Below are positions 49,573-58,175 of a DNA stretch of 64,000 bases, piece after piece. The stretch covers positions 71,342 through 135,341 of the forward strand of contig PMNA01000021.1 of the NCBI GenBank assembly GCA_003162055.1. The letters run 5' to 3'. Below the pieces are notes generated by a model, which worked only from the letters and a program-made list of their open reading frames with translations, made no database searches and was not told the origin of the DNA. The position numbers and the translations under genes were made by a program. Each line of letters opens with the position of its first letter. Within the stretch, counting starts at the first letter, position 1. This DNA comes from Actinomycetota bacterium. Lineage in GTDB: Bacteria > Actinomycetota > Thermoleophilia > Gaiellales > Gaiellaceae.

Positions 49573-50574
49573 GTGAGAGGGCCGCGCGGAACCGTGCTCG
49601 AACAGGCCGACCGGTCATGGCGAGCGGATGATCGGGTTGCCGAAGTGACTCCGAGCGGGCCTTTCTCGCTTGCTCTCTCCGCGCGCGGCTCTGGCGATGC
49701 CTGCAGGTGCTTTCGCGGCGGAGTGCTCACTGCGCTGGTGGAAGGCGATAGCGGCCTGGAGATCGCCCAGGCGCGCCAGCGCTCCGACGGCACGGTCGTT
49801 CTGCGCTCCACCGGCGAGCTGGGCTTGGAGCGGCTGCGCTTCGCACTGGCGCTAGACGACGACCACTCCGAATTCCTCCAGCGCTTCGGCGATGACCCTC
49901 TCCTCCGCTCCTCGCTGCGCGTGCTGCGAGGGCTGCGGCCGATCAGGCTCAGCACGGTCGCCCACGCTCTTCTGCGCGCGCTCTGCGGGCAACTGATCAC
50001 CGCCCGGGAGGCGCGGAGCATCGAAGCTCGCGTAATCCGCAGAGTCTCGCCGCGTGATCTCGAGAGCGGCTTGTACGCCCCACCTACACAGGAGCGGCTG
50101 GCAGCTCTTTCGCCGGCCGAGATCTGTCGGCTTGGCCTGGCTTCGAAACGCGCCGCGACGCTGGTTCGAATCTGTCGCACGCTCGATCTCGAGCGACTGC
50201 GCGAGTTGCCGTCGAGCTCCGTCTTCGCCCGGCTCGCTCGCGAAAGGGAGATCGGGCCCTGGTCGATCGGCGTCCTCTTCCTCGAGGGCCTTGGTCGCTA
50301 CGACCATGGTCTGGTCGCCGATCTCGGGCTGGTGAAGCTCTGTTCGGTGCTAGCCGGCCGCCGTGCCAGTGAAGCCGAGACGGGCGAGTTACTAGCCCGC
50401 TACGAAGAGTGGGAGGGGCTGGCCGGTCTCTACCTGCTGAGAGGCTCGCGCCGGGGGCTGGTCCCGCTCGGTCGCGGCGTTACGAACGTCGAGCTAGGCG
50501 CCAGAGCCCTTCGCCTGCACGGAAAGCAACCGTTCGCGCCGCGCGCCGGGCGGGGTATAGACTCCGCGCGATGA
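49573..50574 (+). CDS. DNA-3-methyladenine glycosylase II-like protein (AlkA/HhH-GPD)
   Basis: The 333-residue protein starts with GTG at 49573. It has an N-terminal AlkA-type domain (SLALSARGSGDACRCFRGGV) and a helix-hairpin-helix glycosylase core (about 110-290): LRGLRPIRLSTVAHALLRAL, CGQLITAREARSIE, REIGPWSIGVLFLEGLG, then DHGLVADLGLVKL with the likely catalytic Asp. It would excise alkylated bases from DNA. It lies 63 bp after the ABC pair and overlaps proC by 4 bp, so it may be part of the predicted SOS transcript. Confidence 0.83.
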   Translation: MRGPRGTVLEQADRSWRADDRVAEVTPSGPFSLALSARGSGDACRCFRGGVLTALVEGDSGLEIAQARQRSDGTVVLRSTGELGLERLRFALALDDDHSEFLQRFGDDPLLRSSLRVLRGLRPIRLSTVAHALLRALCGQLITAREARSIEARVIRRVSPRDLESGLYAPPTQERLAALSPAEICRLGLASKRAATLVRICRTLDLERLRELPSSSVFARLAREREIGPWSIGVLFLEGLGRYDHGLVADLGLVKLCSVLAGRRASEAETGELLARYEEWEGLAGLYLLRGSRRGLVPLGRGVTNVELGARALRLHGKQPFAPRAGRGIDSAR

Positions 50575-51392
50575 GCGTGGACGAGCGTCGTATCGCCGTC
50601 ATCGGCACGGGCAAGATCGGAGAGGCTCTGATCAAGGGGCTCTGCGCTTCCGGCTGGCGAAAGCCGGGCGAGATCGTCGCCACCGATATCCACCCCGAGC
50701 GCCTGCAGTCGATCAAGGAGCGCTGCGGCGTCGAGACGACCGACAACAATCGCGAGGCGATCAAGGACGTCGCCTTGATCGTGCTCGCCGTCAAGCCGCA
50801 GGATCTACCTGCGCTGCTTGAGGAGATAGGCGATGCGGTCACGAGCAAGCAGACGATTCTCTCGGTCGCGGCAGCCGTGAAGACCGCGTCGATCGAGAAG
50901 CATCTCGCCGAAGGCGTGCCGGTGGTTCGCGCGATGCCCAATACGCCGGCGACGGTGCAGGAAGGCATGGCCGGGATCTGTGCCGGCTCGCACGCGGGCG
51001 AGGAGCACCTGGCCCTGGCCGAAGAGGTGCTCAGGCACCTCGGCGATGTCGTGCGCGTGCACGAAGACGCGATGGATGCCGTAACCGCTGTCTCGGGCTC
51101 GGGCCCGGCCTACTTTGCGCTTCTCGCCGAGGCTATGATCGAGGCCGGTCTGCTGCTGGGTCTTTCGCGCGAGATCTCGACGCGGCTCGTCGTCCAGACG
51201 ATGTACGGGACGGCGAAGCTGCTGCGCGACGAGCACATTCACCCGGTAGAGCTGCGCGAGAACGTCACCTCGCCCGGTGGAACCACGATCAGGGCCATTC
51301 GCGAGCTCGAGCGCGCGGGGATACGAGCCGCCTTCCTGAATGCGATTCAGGCGGCGATGGAGCGATCGCGTGAGCTCGGCGGCGACGATTAG
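50571..51392 (+). CDS. proC: Pyrroline-5-carboxylate reductase
   Basis: ProC makes proline from pyrroline-5-carboxylate with NAD(P)H. The start ATG 50571 overlaps the glycosylase stop. The 273-residue protein has the Rossmann IAVIGTGKIGEALIKGL, VLAVKPQDL, VVRAMPNTPATVQEG and the signature SPGGTTIRAIRELERAGIR near the end, preceded by VSGSGPAYFALLAEAM. Normal length and all motifs are present. Confidence 0.96.
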   Translation: MSVDERRIAVIGTGKIGEALIKGLCASGWRKPGEIVATDIHPERLQSIKERCGVETTDNNREAIKDVALIVLAVKPQDLPALLEEIGDAVTSKQTILSVAAAVKTASIEKHLAEGVPVVRAMPNTPATVQEGMAGICAGSHAGEEHLALAEEVLRHLGDVVRVHEDAMDAVTAVSGSGPAYFALLAEAMIEAGLLLGLSREISTRLVVQTMYGTAKLLRDEHIHPVELRENVTSPGGTTIRAIRELERAGIRAAFLNAIQAAMERSRELGGDD

Positions 51393-51442
51393 TCGAAGCT
51401 AGAGCGGCGCGCCGAACCGAATCACGTCATATAGTGCGGTCT

Positions 51443-51988
51443 ATGTCCCCCTCGCCCGAAGAGCGCAGCACGCTGGAAGTCCTGACGATAAGCAGGCCCG
51501 ATCAGCTGAAGGCGCTCGGGCATCCGCTGCGCCTGCGCGTGCTCGAGATGCTGGGCGAGGAGGCCGGGCAGGCATTCACCAACCGTGAGCTAGCCGGTCG
51601 GATCGGCATCGATCCCGGCCACCTGCACTTTCACGTGCGGATGCTGCTCAAGGCCGGGCTGATCCAGTTGGCCGACGAGAACGGCGGTCGGCGCGAGAAG
51701 CCCTACCGGGCGGTCGCCAAGCACATCACCGTCGCGCCCGAGCTGCTCTCGGCGAACGCTGCCATCAGCGACGTGCACTCGTCGATGCTCGAGGAAGTAC
51801 AGCGCGGCCTGGCCAAGTACTCGCAGACCGGGCGCTTCCGCGTTCTCACCGACGCTGTGCGCATCGATCCGGACCGTTTGTCTGATCTGATCGATCAGGC
51901 CGTGAAGCAGGCGCAGTCGGAGTTCGACCCCGAGCTCGATCCGATCCTGCTGACGGTCTTCATGCATCCGCCGGCGACCAGCGGGTAA
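51443..51988 (+). CDS. ArsR-like winged-helix transcriptional regulator
   Basis: The 181-residue protein has an ArsR-type winged helix (about 12-85; QLKALGHPLRLRVLEMLGEE, FTNRELAGRIGIDPGHLHFH, then the wing ENGGRREKPYRAV) and a helical C-terminus. A TATAGT -10 element at 51430-51435 overlaps the alternative GTG start at 51434, so I chose ATG 51443, which could be read from a nearly leaderless transcript. No metal-binding cysteines are seen, so a non-metal signal is likely. Targets are unknown. Confidence 0.85.
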   Translation: MSPSPEERSTLEVLTISRPDQLKALGHPLRLRVLEMLGEEAGQAFTNRELAGRIGIDPGHLHFHVRMLLKAGLIQLADENGGRREKPYRAVAKHITVAPELLSANAAISDVHSSMLEEVQRGLAKYSQTGRFRVLTDAVRIDPDRLSDLIDQAVKQAQSEFDPELDPILLTVFMHPPATSG

Positions 51989-52162
51989 CCGAGCGCCGCC
52001 GATCGGGCGCTATTGATGGCATAGCAATACTGGGTAGTGGGTCAGGGCACGATGGCAGGATCAGATATTGATGCTAATGACCCGAACGTAGTTCGACCGC
52101 CGGTAGAAACCGGCGCCACGTAGGGCCAAAGCCCGGAAAAAGCGAGCGATCGAAAAAGCCGC

Positions 52163-52483
52163 GTGGCCGTCTGGCTCGATCGGGTTATCCTCGCTCTCGT
52201 CGCGATCTCTTTTCTCGTAGGTATCTGGGCGGCAACTGATCCCCACAACCCCAACTGTGAAGTGAACTGGCAACTCGATTCGAATGGCCCCTCAATACTT
52301 TTTACCGCCGGAGTCCTGCCGGCTTTATTAGGCGTCCTCGCCTATTTCACGCGGCTCGGACTACCGAGGTGTCGCAAGATCTCGCTACATCTCGCAGGTC
52401 TCGCCTTGCTGCTACTCGTGATCCTCGAGTTCATCGGTTTCGTTGTCTGGAGCTTCTCTGACGGAATGTACTGCTTAGGCTAG
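52163..52483 (+). CDS. Small three-helix membrane protein, unknown
   Basis: The 106-residue product starts with GTG at 52163 and has three hydrophobic helices (about 5-24, 45-63 and 76-97) with a short extracytoplasmic loop containing two cysteines near DPHNPNCEVNW. No family is recognised. Upstream, in 51989-52162, two small hairpins are visible (CGCCGG-TAGAAA-CCGGCG at 52098-52115, and GGGC-CAAA-GCCC at 52123-52134), which may end the ArsR-like transcript or form the leader. The gene call rests on the membrane pattern alone. Confidence 0.5.
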   Translation: MAVWLDRVILALVAISFLVGIWAATDPHNPNCEVNWQLDSNGPSILFTAGVLPALLGVLAYFTRLGLPRCRKISLHLAGLALLLLVILEFIGFVVWSFSDGMYCLG

Positions 52484-52635
52484 TCGTGTTTGACGACTTT
52501 CCTAGCGTCTACTTCTGGCTCCATCAGCGTTCTTAAGCTATTCTTTCTGCGAGCCGCGCTCTTCATCGGTAGCTAACTGAGCGTCGGCACGTCTATTCCT
52601 GGTGGTCACGGCGCGGCGACGAACGCCGCCCTCCC

Positions 52636-55215
52636 ATGTCAGAGACGACAGACCAACTTCCGACAACGCTCGATCAATCCGGCGAAGAAATCGTCGCCAA
52701 AGCACGCCGCGCCGAGTCCTGGGCGGGCGAGTCTTTCCTGCGCGAGGGCGAGGATCCAGTCCAGGTCATGGCCTCGGGCACGGCCCGCAGGCGCGCCCTC
52801 GACGACGCGATCGCGGAGATCGAGAAGGGGAACGCGACGCCCTCGCCCGAGTGGAAAGTCCGCTACGCGCTGATGCTCGGGCTCGAGCGGGTGCTGAGCG
52901 AGAAACCCCCGCATCTGGCCTCTGGCCTGGAGCTCAGGCGCCACCAGGTCGATGCGCTCGCCGGCATGCTCACCGAGTTGATCGCCTTCAACCAGCGCCA
53001 GGTCGAGGCGGCCTTCGCCAACGGCCACCTGCCCGACGAGGCGGAGCTGGAGGAGGAAGAGGAGGAAGAGAATGGCTTCGGCGAGTCGCATCCCGGCGAG
53101 GAGGAAGAGCCGGTAGAGCTGACGCCCGAGCAGGACCCCGGCGCTATCCGTCGCTTCCGTTTCCGCCACCCGACCGCCTCGGGCAAGACGATCGCGGCAG
53201 CGGGCTTTGTCGATGCGGCGCGGACCGAGGGCGTGCTCATCCTCACGCACCGGCGCCTGCTCGTGAGCCAGTTCCGCCACGATCTCACCGAAACCGGCTA
53301 CGCCAAGCGCTTCGCGGACGTGATCCTGCTCGGGCACCGCGTCCGCAAGCCGAACCCGATCACGATTCAGACCTACGCCTGGTTCGCACGTCACCACGCC
53401 GAAGTCGATCCGACCGCCTATCAGCTGGTGATCTGCGACGAGGCGCACACGGCACTGGGCGAAAAGACGAGCGCCGCCATCCGCGCCTTCCCCAGCCCAA
53501 TCTTCATCGGCATGACCGCCACCGAGCAGCTGATCGCCAAGCAGGTTTCGGATGTCTTCCCCGCCTCGGTCGACGATCTGCCTCTACAGGACGCGGCGCG
53601 CCGCGGCCTGATCGCACCGCTGCGCTGCCTGCGCGTTCCGCCCGTGGCGGCGATTCACTCCGTTCCAATCGTCGGCGGCGACTTCGACGAGCGCGCGCTG
53701 GCCCAGGTTCTCGACCACACGGCGCTGAACCAGGCGGCCGCAAGCCTGTACCGCGATCGCTTCGACGATACGCCCGGCATCGTCTACGCCGCCGGCGTTG
53801 ATCACGCCTACAACCTGGCCCAGGAGTTTCGCGCCGCCGGTCTCAAGGCCGAAGCAGTCAGCGGGCGCACGCCACCGGTCAAACTGGCCGAGACGCTGGC
53901 CGCCTACGAGCGCGGCGAGATCAATGTACTGATCAACGCTCAGCTGCTGGCCGAGGGCTGGAACTCGCCCCGCGCCACGATCTGCATGCACCTGGCACCG
54001 ACGGCCTCGCGGCGCGTCTACCAGCAGCGGATCGGTCGCATCATGCGCACCCATCCGCGCAAGGAAGCCGGCGTTGTGATCGACTTCGTTCCCAAGTCTT
54101 CGACGCACAGCGAGAAGGTGATCTCGCTTCATTCGTTGCTCGGCGCCGACTTCTACCGCGAGGGCGCTCGCGTGACCCCGGCGCCCAGGCGGCGAATGCA
54201 GCGCCGGGCGCGCCGCCGCCTCGCTCCCGCACCCTGGCTGGTGCCCGTAACGCCTGACGTGAAGCGGCGCCTGGCGGTGATCGCGCGCGAGTGGCAGAGG
54301 ATCGATCCGAAGTATCTCGACGTCGACGAACAGCGCTTCTGGGCGATGATCGCCGGGCGCAGTATCCGCTTCGAGGAGCGGGCGGAGTTCGTGCGCAAGC
54401 TGATCGAAGGCAACACCAGCAAGGTGGCGCTCGAGCAGTTCCTCTTCACCTGCGCCGCCGAGAATCCGAATCGCCGCCTGCGCCTGATGGCGCTTGTCGA
54501 TCGGGTTTCCACTCCGGTGGAACGAGCCGACTATGACGATCTGGTCACGCTCGTCACGCAGGCTCCCACCTGGGAGAAGGAGCGCTTGCAGGGGATTCGC
54601 GTTCTTCTACGCGCTCTCGCCGAAGGCAAGGCTGTCGCCCCCGAGCAGATTCTCGTGCGCTGGCTCTGGCGGCTTGCGCGGGCGAGCCGCAAGGCCCAGG
54701 ACCGCAAGGCCAGCGCCGAGTTCGTCGATGCCAAGCGTCTGCTCGGCGCAGTAGCCAACTCTCGCGGACGTCGCCATGAAGAGAACGTTGCGCGACTGGT
54801 CAACGTTGCCCGCGAGCAGCCACTGCACGTCGGAGCGGCTCTCCTGGCCTCGGCCGAGGGCTACACGCCGCGAGCGACTCAGTTGATCGAAGCGGCGCGC
54901 GAGCGCCTGGCCGGTGTCGATGAGATTGCCGCGGCGCTGGCCGAGAACCTACCGGCGCCCAAGCTCCAGTCGTCGCGACGAAGGCGGCGGCGGAAGCGGC
55001 GGGCCGGAACGGCTCAACAGGGTAGCGCCAAGGGCAAGAGCGACGAAGCGAAAGCCGCGCCGAGCAAGGAGACGAGCGCAGAAGCGCCGCCGCCGCAAGG
55101 CTCGACGGCGGATACCGATGACAGCGGACGCAAGGAAGCGCCCGCCTCGAAAGCCGAGGCCGCCCCCGAGCAGGAAAAGTCGAGCGCGATCCCGCTGCCG
55201 GGAAGCACTTCGTAG
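52636..55215 (+). CDS. SF2 DEAD/DEAH-box helicase with acidic insert and basic tail
   Basis: The 859-residue protein has both RecA lobes of an SF2 helicase: motif I PTASGKT (179-185, K184), motif II DEAH (268-271), motif III MTATE, motif V NAQLLAEGWNSPRA and motif VI QRIGRIMRTHP. Before motif I lies an acidic stretch (about 130-170, rich in Glu), and the C-terminal 120 residues are low-complexity and Lys/Arg/Ala rich. The region in between (about 500-730) shows no known domain. It resembles the RAD3/type III restriction-like helicases found singly in actinobacteria. No nuclease or methylase partner is adjacent. Confidence 0.85.
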   Translation: MSETTDQLPTTLDQSGEEIVAKARRAESWAGESFLREGEDPVQVMASGTARRRALDDAIAEIEKGNATPSPEWKVRYALMLGLERVLSEKPPHLASGLELRRHQVDALAGMLTELIAFNQRQVEAAFANGHLPDEAELEEEEEEENGFGESHPGEEEEPVELTPEQDPGAIRRFRFRHPTASGKTIAAAGFVDAARTEGVLILTHRRLLVSQFRHDLTETGYAKRFADVILLGHRVRKPNPITIQTYAWFARHHAEVDPTAYQLVICDEAHTALGEKTSAAIRAFPSPIFIGMTATEQLIAKQVSDVFPASVDDLPLQDAARRGLIAPLRCLRVPPVAAIHSVPIVGGDFDERALAQVLDHTALNQAAASLYRDRFDDTPGIVYAAGVDHAYNLAQEFRAAGLKAEAVSGRTPPVKLAETLAAYERGEINVLINAQLLAEGWNSPRATICMHLAPTASRRVYQQRIGRIMRTHPRKEAGVVIDFVPKSSTHSEKVISLHSLLGADFYREGARVTPAPRRRMQRRARRRLAPAPWLVPVTPDVKRRLAVIAREWQRIDPKYLDVDEQRFWAMIAGRSIRFEERAEFVRKLIEGNTSKVALEQFLFTCAAENPNRRLRLMALVDRVSTPVERADYDDLVTLVTQAPTWEKERLQGIRVLLRALAEGKAVAPEQILVRWLWRLARASRKAQDRKASAEFVDAKRLLGAVANSRGRRHEENVARLVNVAREQPLHVGAALLASAEGYTPRATQLIEAARERLAGVDEIAAALAENLPAPKLQSSRRRRRRKRRAGTAQQGSAKGKSDEAKAAPSKETSAEAPPPQGSTADTDDSGRKEAPASKAEAAPEQEKSSAIPLPGSTS

Positions 55216-55252
55216 TAATAGAAGAGAAGCGAGCCCGAGTTATCGGTCGGCG

Positions 55253-56149
55253 CTATCCGGCCGCAGGGCTCGAGTCGTCGCCGTCGTTCTCGCGATCTCG
55301 CAAGAATTTGGCCAACTCCGCGGCCAACGACTCGCCGCTCGGGATGTCCGGCTCGTACTCCTCGGGCGGCTCGCCCGAGTCGCTCTGGCGCTCGAGCGCC
55401 TCGATGTACGACGTCGTCTCCTCGTCGCCGGCCACCGCCTCGCTGACGCTCTCGCTGTAGTTGTCGACTGCCTGTTCCAACTCGTCTAGACCGAGCTTCG
55501 TGCCCAGGATCTGATCGACGCGCTCGCACAGCGCCAGCGCCGCGCGCGGACTGGGGGTGAGCGACACATAGTGTGGGACGGCCGCCCAGAAACTGACGGT
55601 CTTCATCCCGACCTTTCGGCAGGCATCCTGAATCACGCCCACGATTCCCGTCGGACCCTCGTAACGCGAAGCATCCACGTCGAGTTGATCAATCGCCTCG
55701 CTGTCGTCGCCGCTTGCGGTGACCGGGGCAGGACGCGTGTGCGGCACGTCGGCGAGAAGCGAGCCCAGAGTGATCACGCGTTCCACGCCGAGATCGCGCG
55801 CGAGCCCCACGACGAGATCGGTGAACGAACGCCAGCGCAGGTTCGGCTCGACCCCGATCAACAGGACGACGTCGTGATTCAGACCCTCGGGGCGAGCGTG
55901 GAAGAAGACATTCTCGGGCCAGGTGAGCGCGCGAGTCTCACCCTCGATGAGCGAAATCTGCGGCCGCGTGGCCTGGAAATCGAAGAACTCTTCCGGATCG
56001 ATCTCGGCGAAGCGCGTGGCGTCCCAGAGACGGGCCAAGTAGCCCGCCGCAAGCGTCGCTCCCTGGCCACCGTCATTCCAGCCCTGAAAGGCGACGATGA
56101 AGACCGGCCGCTTGAGCTTCGGCCGAGAGACGATTTTGAGCGCACTCAT
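55253..56149 (-). CDS. PAC2 family protein
   Basis: The 298-residue protein belongs to the PAC2 (proteasome assembly chaperone 2-like) family common in actinobacteria: FIVAFQGWNDGGQGATLAAG, TRALTWPENVFFHARP, VVLLIGVEPNLRWRSF, VITLGSLLADVPHTRPAPV and FWAAVPHYVSLTPSPRAAL. The C-terminus is acidic. The bacterial function is not established. It is convergent with the helicase (37 bp apart). The 234 bp upstream, to the small peptide gene, contain a nested hairpin and no gene. Confidence 0.9.
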   Translation of the reverse strand: MSALKIVSRPKLKRPVFIVAFQGWNDGGQGATLAAGYLARLWDATRFAEIDPEEFFDFQATRPQISLIEGETRALTWPENVFFHARPEGLNHDVVLLIGVEPNLRWRSFTDLVVGLARDLGVERVITLGSLLADVPHTRPAPVTASGDDSEAIDQLDVDASRYEGPTGIVGVIQDACRKVGMKTVSFWAAVPHYVSLTPSPRAALALCERVDQILGTKLGLDELEQAVDNYSESVSEAVAGDEETTSYIEALERQSDSGEPPEEYEPDIPSGESLAAELAKFLRDRENDGDDSSPAAG

Positions 56150-56318
56150 TCGGACAGTTTATGGTCCCGCCGCGGTGTCTGGCGGTCGAGGTGTCAATAG
56201 GCGTATGAAGGCGCACGCGGTCGGATCCGCTCAGATCGAGGCGATCGAAAGGAGTGTCCGGCCGGTCGCGAGCACACCACCAGGGCGGGTGGACCAGCGC
56301 AGAGCCGCGCGACACGGG

Positions 56319-56387
56319 CTAGCAGCCGGGACGACATGGGGCGTGCCGCCATTGCCCTCACGCCCCCGAGGCCATCACGGCTGCTAG
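56319..56387 (-). other. Nested hairpin at the 3' end of the small peptide gene
   Basis: Outer arms CTAGCAGCCG (56319-56328) and CGGCTGCTAG (56378-56387) are perfect over 10 bp and include the peptide stop codon. Inner arms GGGGCGTG (56338-56345) and CACGCCCC (56359-56366) are perfect over 8 bp. No T run follows on the minus strand, so this is not a classical terminator; it may stabilise the peptide mRNA. Confidence 0.65.
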
Positions 56388-56569
56388 CTGTGCATATGCC
56401 CGACGCCGTGACCCTTGACGACTACGGTTGTCGAGCTGTCGCTCGTCGTAGTAGCCACAACGGTAACGGTCGTGTTCGCGGGCTTCTGCCTTGCTGCGGA
56501 TCCGGGACCTGCGAGGATCGCCGCAGCGAACACTGCGCAAAGCGTGAGCATTAGGAGAAGTTTGGCCAT
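56384..56569 (-). CDS. Small secreted peptide precursor, 61 residues
   Basis: The gene starts 16 bp after the XRE-TPR regulator stop and has an unusually strong ribosome site, with AGGAGGT about five bases before the ATG. The product begins with a textbook signal peptide (MAKLLLMLTLCAVFAAAILA, then GPGSA as likely cleavage site near residue 25). A Thr/Val-rich segment follows, and the tail is VVVKGHGVGHMHS. No cysteine lies in the mature part. The size, secretion signal and position behind a TPR regulator suggest an exported signalling peptide, perhaps with an active C-terminal fragment. No homologue is known to me. Confidence 0.75.
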   Translation of the reverse strand: MAKLLLMLTLCAVFAAAILAGPGSAARQKPANTTVTVVATTTSDSSTTVVVKGHGVGHMHS

Positions 56570-56585
56570 TCTTACCTCCTTCCTC

Positions 56586-57941
56586 TTAAATTCGAAGGTC
56601 TTGCATCAATTCGGCGGCGTGCCGGTAGAGATGTGCCGCCTCATCCGTGGTTCCGCGTGCGTGGGCGAGGTCGCCCAGCGCCAGGTAGGTGCGTGACAGG
56701 TTGCTCGTTGCGCGCGCACCCTCGAAAAGGCTCTTGACGTCTTGCAGTACTCTCTCGGCTTCGTCGAGCTGGTTCTGGGCGAGCAGTGCCTTGCCCAGCA
56801 CCAAGCGGGCCTCGCCAACCTGCTCGAGGTCGACCGCCTCGTCTCCGATCAGCTCGAGCGCGTACTTGGCCTGCTCCTCGGCTTTGACCGGATCGCCCGC
56901 TTCGAGGTACAAGCTAGCGATCGACGAGATCGCACCGCCGCTCCATTCGTTGACTCCAAGATCGAGGAAGATGTTGAAAGCGCGCTTTAGGCTCGCAAGA
57001 GCTTCGTCTTGCTTGCCGAGCAGCGCGTGGCACAGACCGAGGTTGTTCAGAACTTTCGCTAGCTGGAACTGATCCTCGGCCTCTTCGTACTTAGCTCGGG
57101 CCCTCTCGGCATACGTGCGAGCCAGGACGAAACGGCCCTCGCGCTCGGCGACGAGCGAGGCCTGCATGTAGGAGTAGCCGATTACGCGAGGATCCCCGAG
57201 TTGCTCGGAGAGCTCGACCGCGCGCTCAGCATCCTCCCGCGCCGCTTCGAGGTCGCCCACGCGCTGATAGCAGACAGAGCGATGACCGAGCACCTGGGCG
57301 CGCATCGAGTCGGCAGCCAGAGGAAGCCGCTCGAGTAGCTTGTGCGCCTCGGTGAGGAGCGAGATGGCGACGTGCGTGCTGCCAATCTTCCAACGGGCGA
57401 CACCCAGCTTGAACAGAGACTCGGCGCGAATAACGTCGTCCAGCTGCTCGGCGTCGACCAACTCGCGCGCCTTGGTCAGCACCTCTAGCCCCTCGCGGAT
57501 CTGACCCTGCTCTATCAACGCCCAGCCTTCTCCGAGCAGTCGGCGAGCAGAGAGATCGGCCGACCCCGATGCCGCAACGGCGGTCTTGACGTCGGCGAAA
57601 ACTTCGAGTGCGCTCTCGTATTCGCGCGCCTGCGTGTGTGCCTCGGCTCGCGCGAGCATCGCCTCGACCCGGGCGCGGTCTTCCGTCGATACGCCGTGGG
57701 AGAGGTAGCCGGGATCGATGCTGAGCCGGGAGGCCAGGTACTCGACCGTGTCAGGTGTCGGCCGGGTCTTTCCGAGCTCGATCTGACTGATGTACTCCTT
57801 GGAGAAGCGGACGCCGGCTATTTCCGTCTGCGTAAGGCCGAGCGCGACGCGCCGTTGACGTACCCGCTCACCCAGCCCGATTTTCGGTCGCTGGCGTTCG
57901 GTTGCCGAAACGGCATGGATATCGGTGTGGGCCTGCGGCAT
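56586..57941 (-). CDS. XRE-type HTH regulator with C-terminal TPR array
   Basis: I chose ATG 57941 (MPQAHTDIHA) because GAGAGGG lies six bases upstream; a GTG at 57974 would add 11 residues. The 451-residue protein has an N-terminal Cro/C1-type helix-turn-helix (about 22-80; LGERVRQRRVALGLTQTEIA, SKEYISQIELGKTRPT). About eight to nine tetratricopeptide repeats fill the rest (for example YSYMQASLVAEREGRFVLAR and LNNLGLCHALLGKQDEALAS). HTH plus TPR is the architecture of RRNPP peptide receptors (PlcR, Rgg, PrgX types). A small secreted peptide gene follows directly, and a divergent small RNA gene lies about 230 bp upstream. Confidence 0.88.
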   Translation of the reverse strand: MPQAHTDIHAVSATERQRPKIGLGERVRQRRVALGLTQTEIAGVRFSKEYISQIELGKTRPTPDTVEYLASRLSIDPGYLSHGVSTEDRARVEAMLARAEAHTQAREYESALEVFADVKTAVAASGSADLSARRLLGEGWALIEQGQIREGLEVLTKARELVDAEQLDDVIRAESLFKLGVARWKIGSTHVAISLLTEAHKLLERLPLAADSMRAQVLGHRSVCYQRVGDLEAAREDAERAVELSEQLGDPRVIGYSYMQASLVAEREGRFVLARTYAERARAKYEEAEDQFQLAKVLNNLGLCHALLGKQDEALASLKRAFNIFLDLGVNEWSGGAISSIASLYLEAGDPVKAEEQAKYALELIGDEAVDLEQVGEARLVLGKALLAQNQLDEAERVLQDVKSLFEGARATSNLSRTYLALGDLAHARGTTDEAAHLYRHAAELMQDLRI

Positions 57942-58125
57942 ATCTACCCTCTCTGATACTCGTCGCCTTCCCAAATGGCTGCAATCACCTGTTCGGGTAC
58001 TAGCTATTCACCACAGCGGAGAATATCCCAGCACACCGCTACACGAGCGAATCTCTCTTGCCTTCGGTTTCGTGTCGGGAGCTCGGTTTGCAGGATCTTT
58101 GTGCCGCTTTTGGGTTGCTAAAATC

Positions 58126-58169
58126 ACTTGACTGAGCTACTTGACTCGGCTCGTAAGCGGCCATATAGT
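58126..58169 (+). promoter_or_regulatory. Strong promoter with tandem direct repeat over the -35 region
   Basis: TTGACT (58141-58146) and TATAGT (58164-58169) are exactly 17 bp apart, close to the housekeeping consensus. The -35 box is part of a tandem pair of 13-bp units (58126-58138 and 58139-58151), each beginning ACTTGACT. Such a direct repeat is a plausible regulator site, and the XRE-TPR gene is divergent from it. The 5' end of the RNA is expected near 58176. Confidence 0.7.
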
Positions 58170-58175
58170 GAGGTC

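Noticed and set aside
50150..50175. GGTTCGAATC-like motif resembling a tRNA T arm
   Set aside because: It lies inside the AlkA-like coding sequence and no acceptor or anticodon stem can be formed around it.
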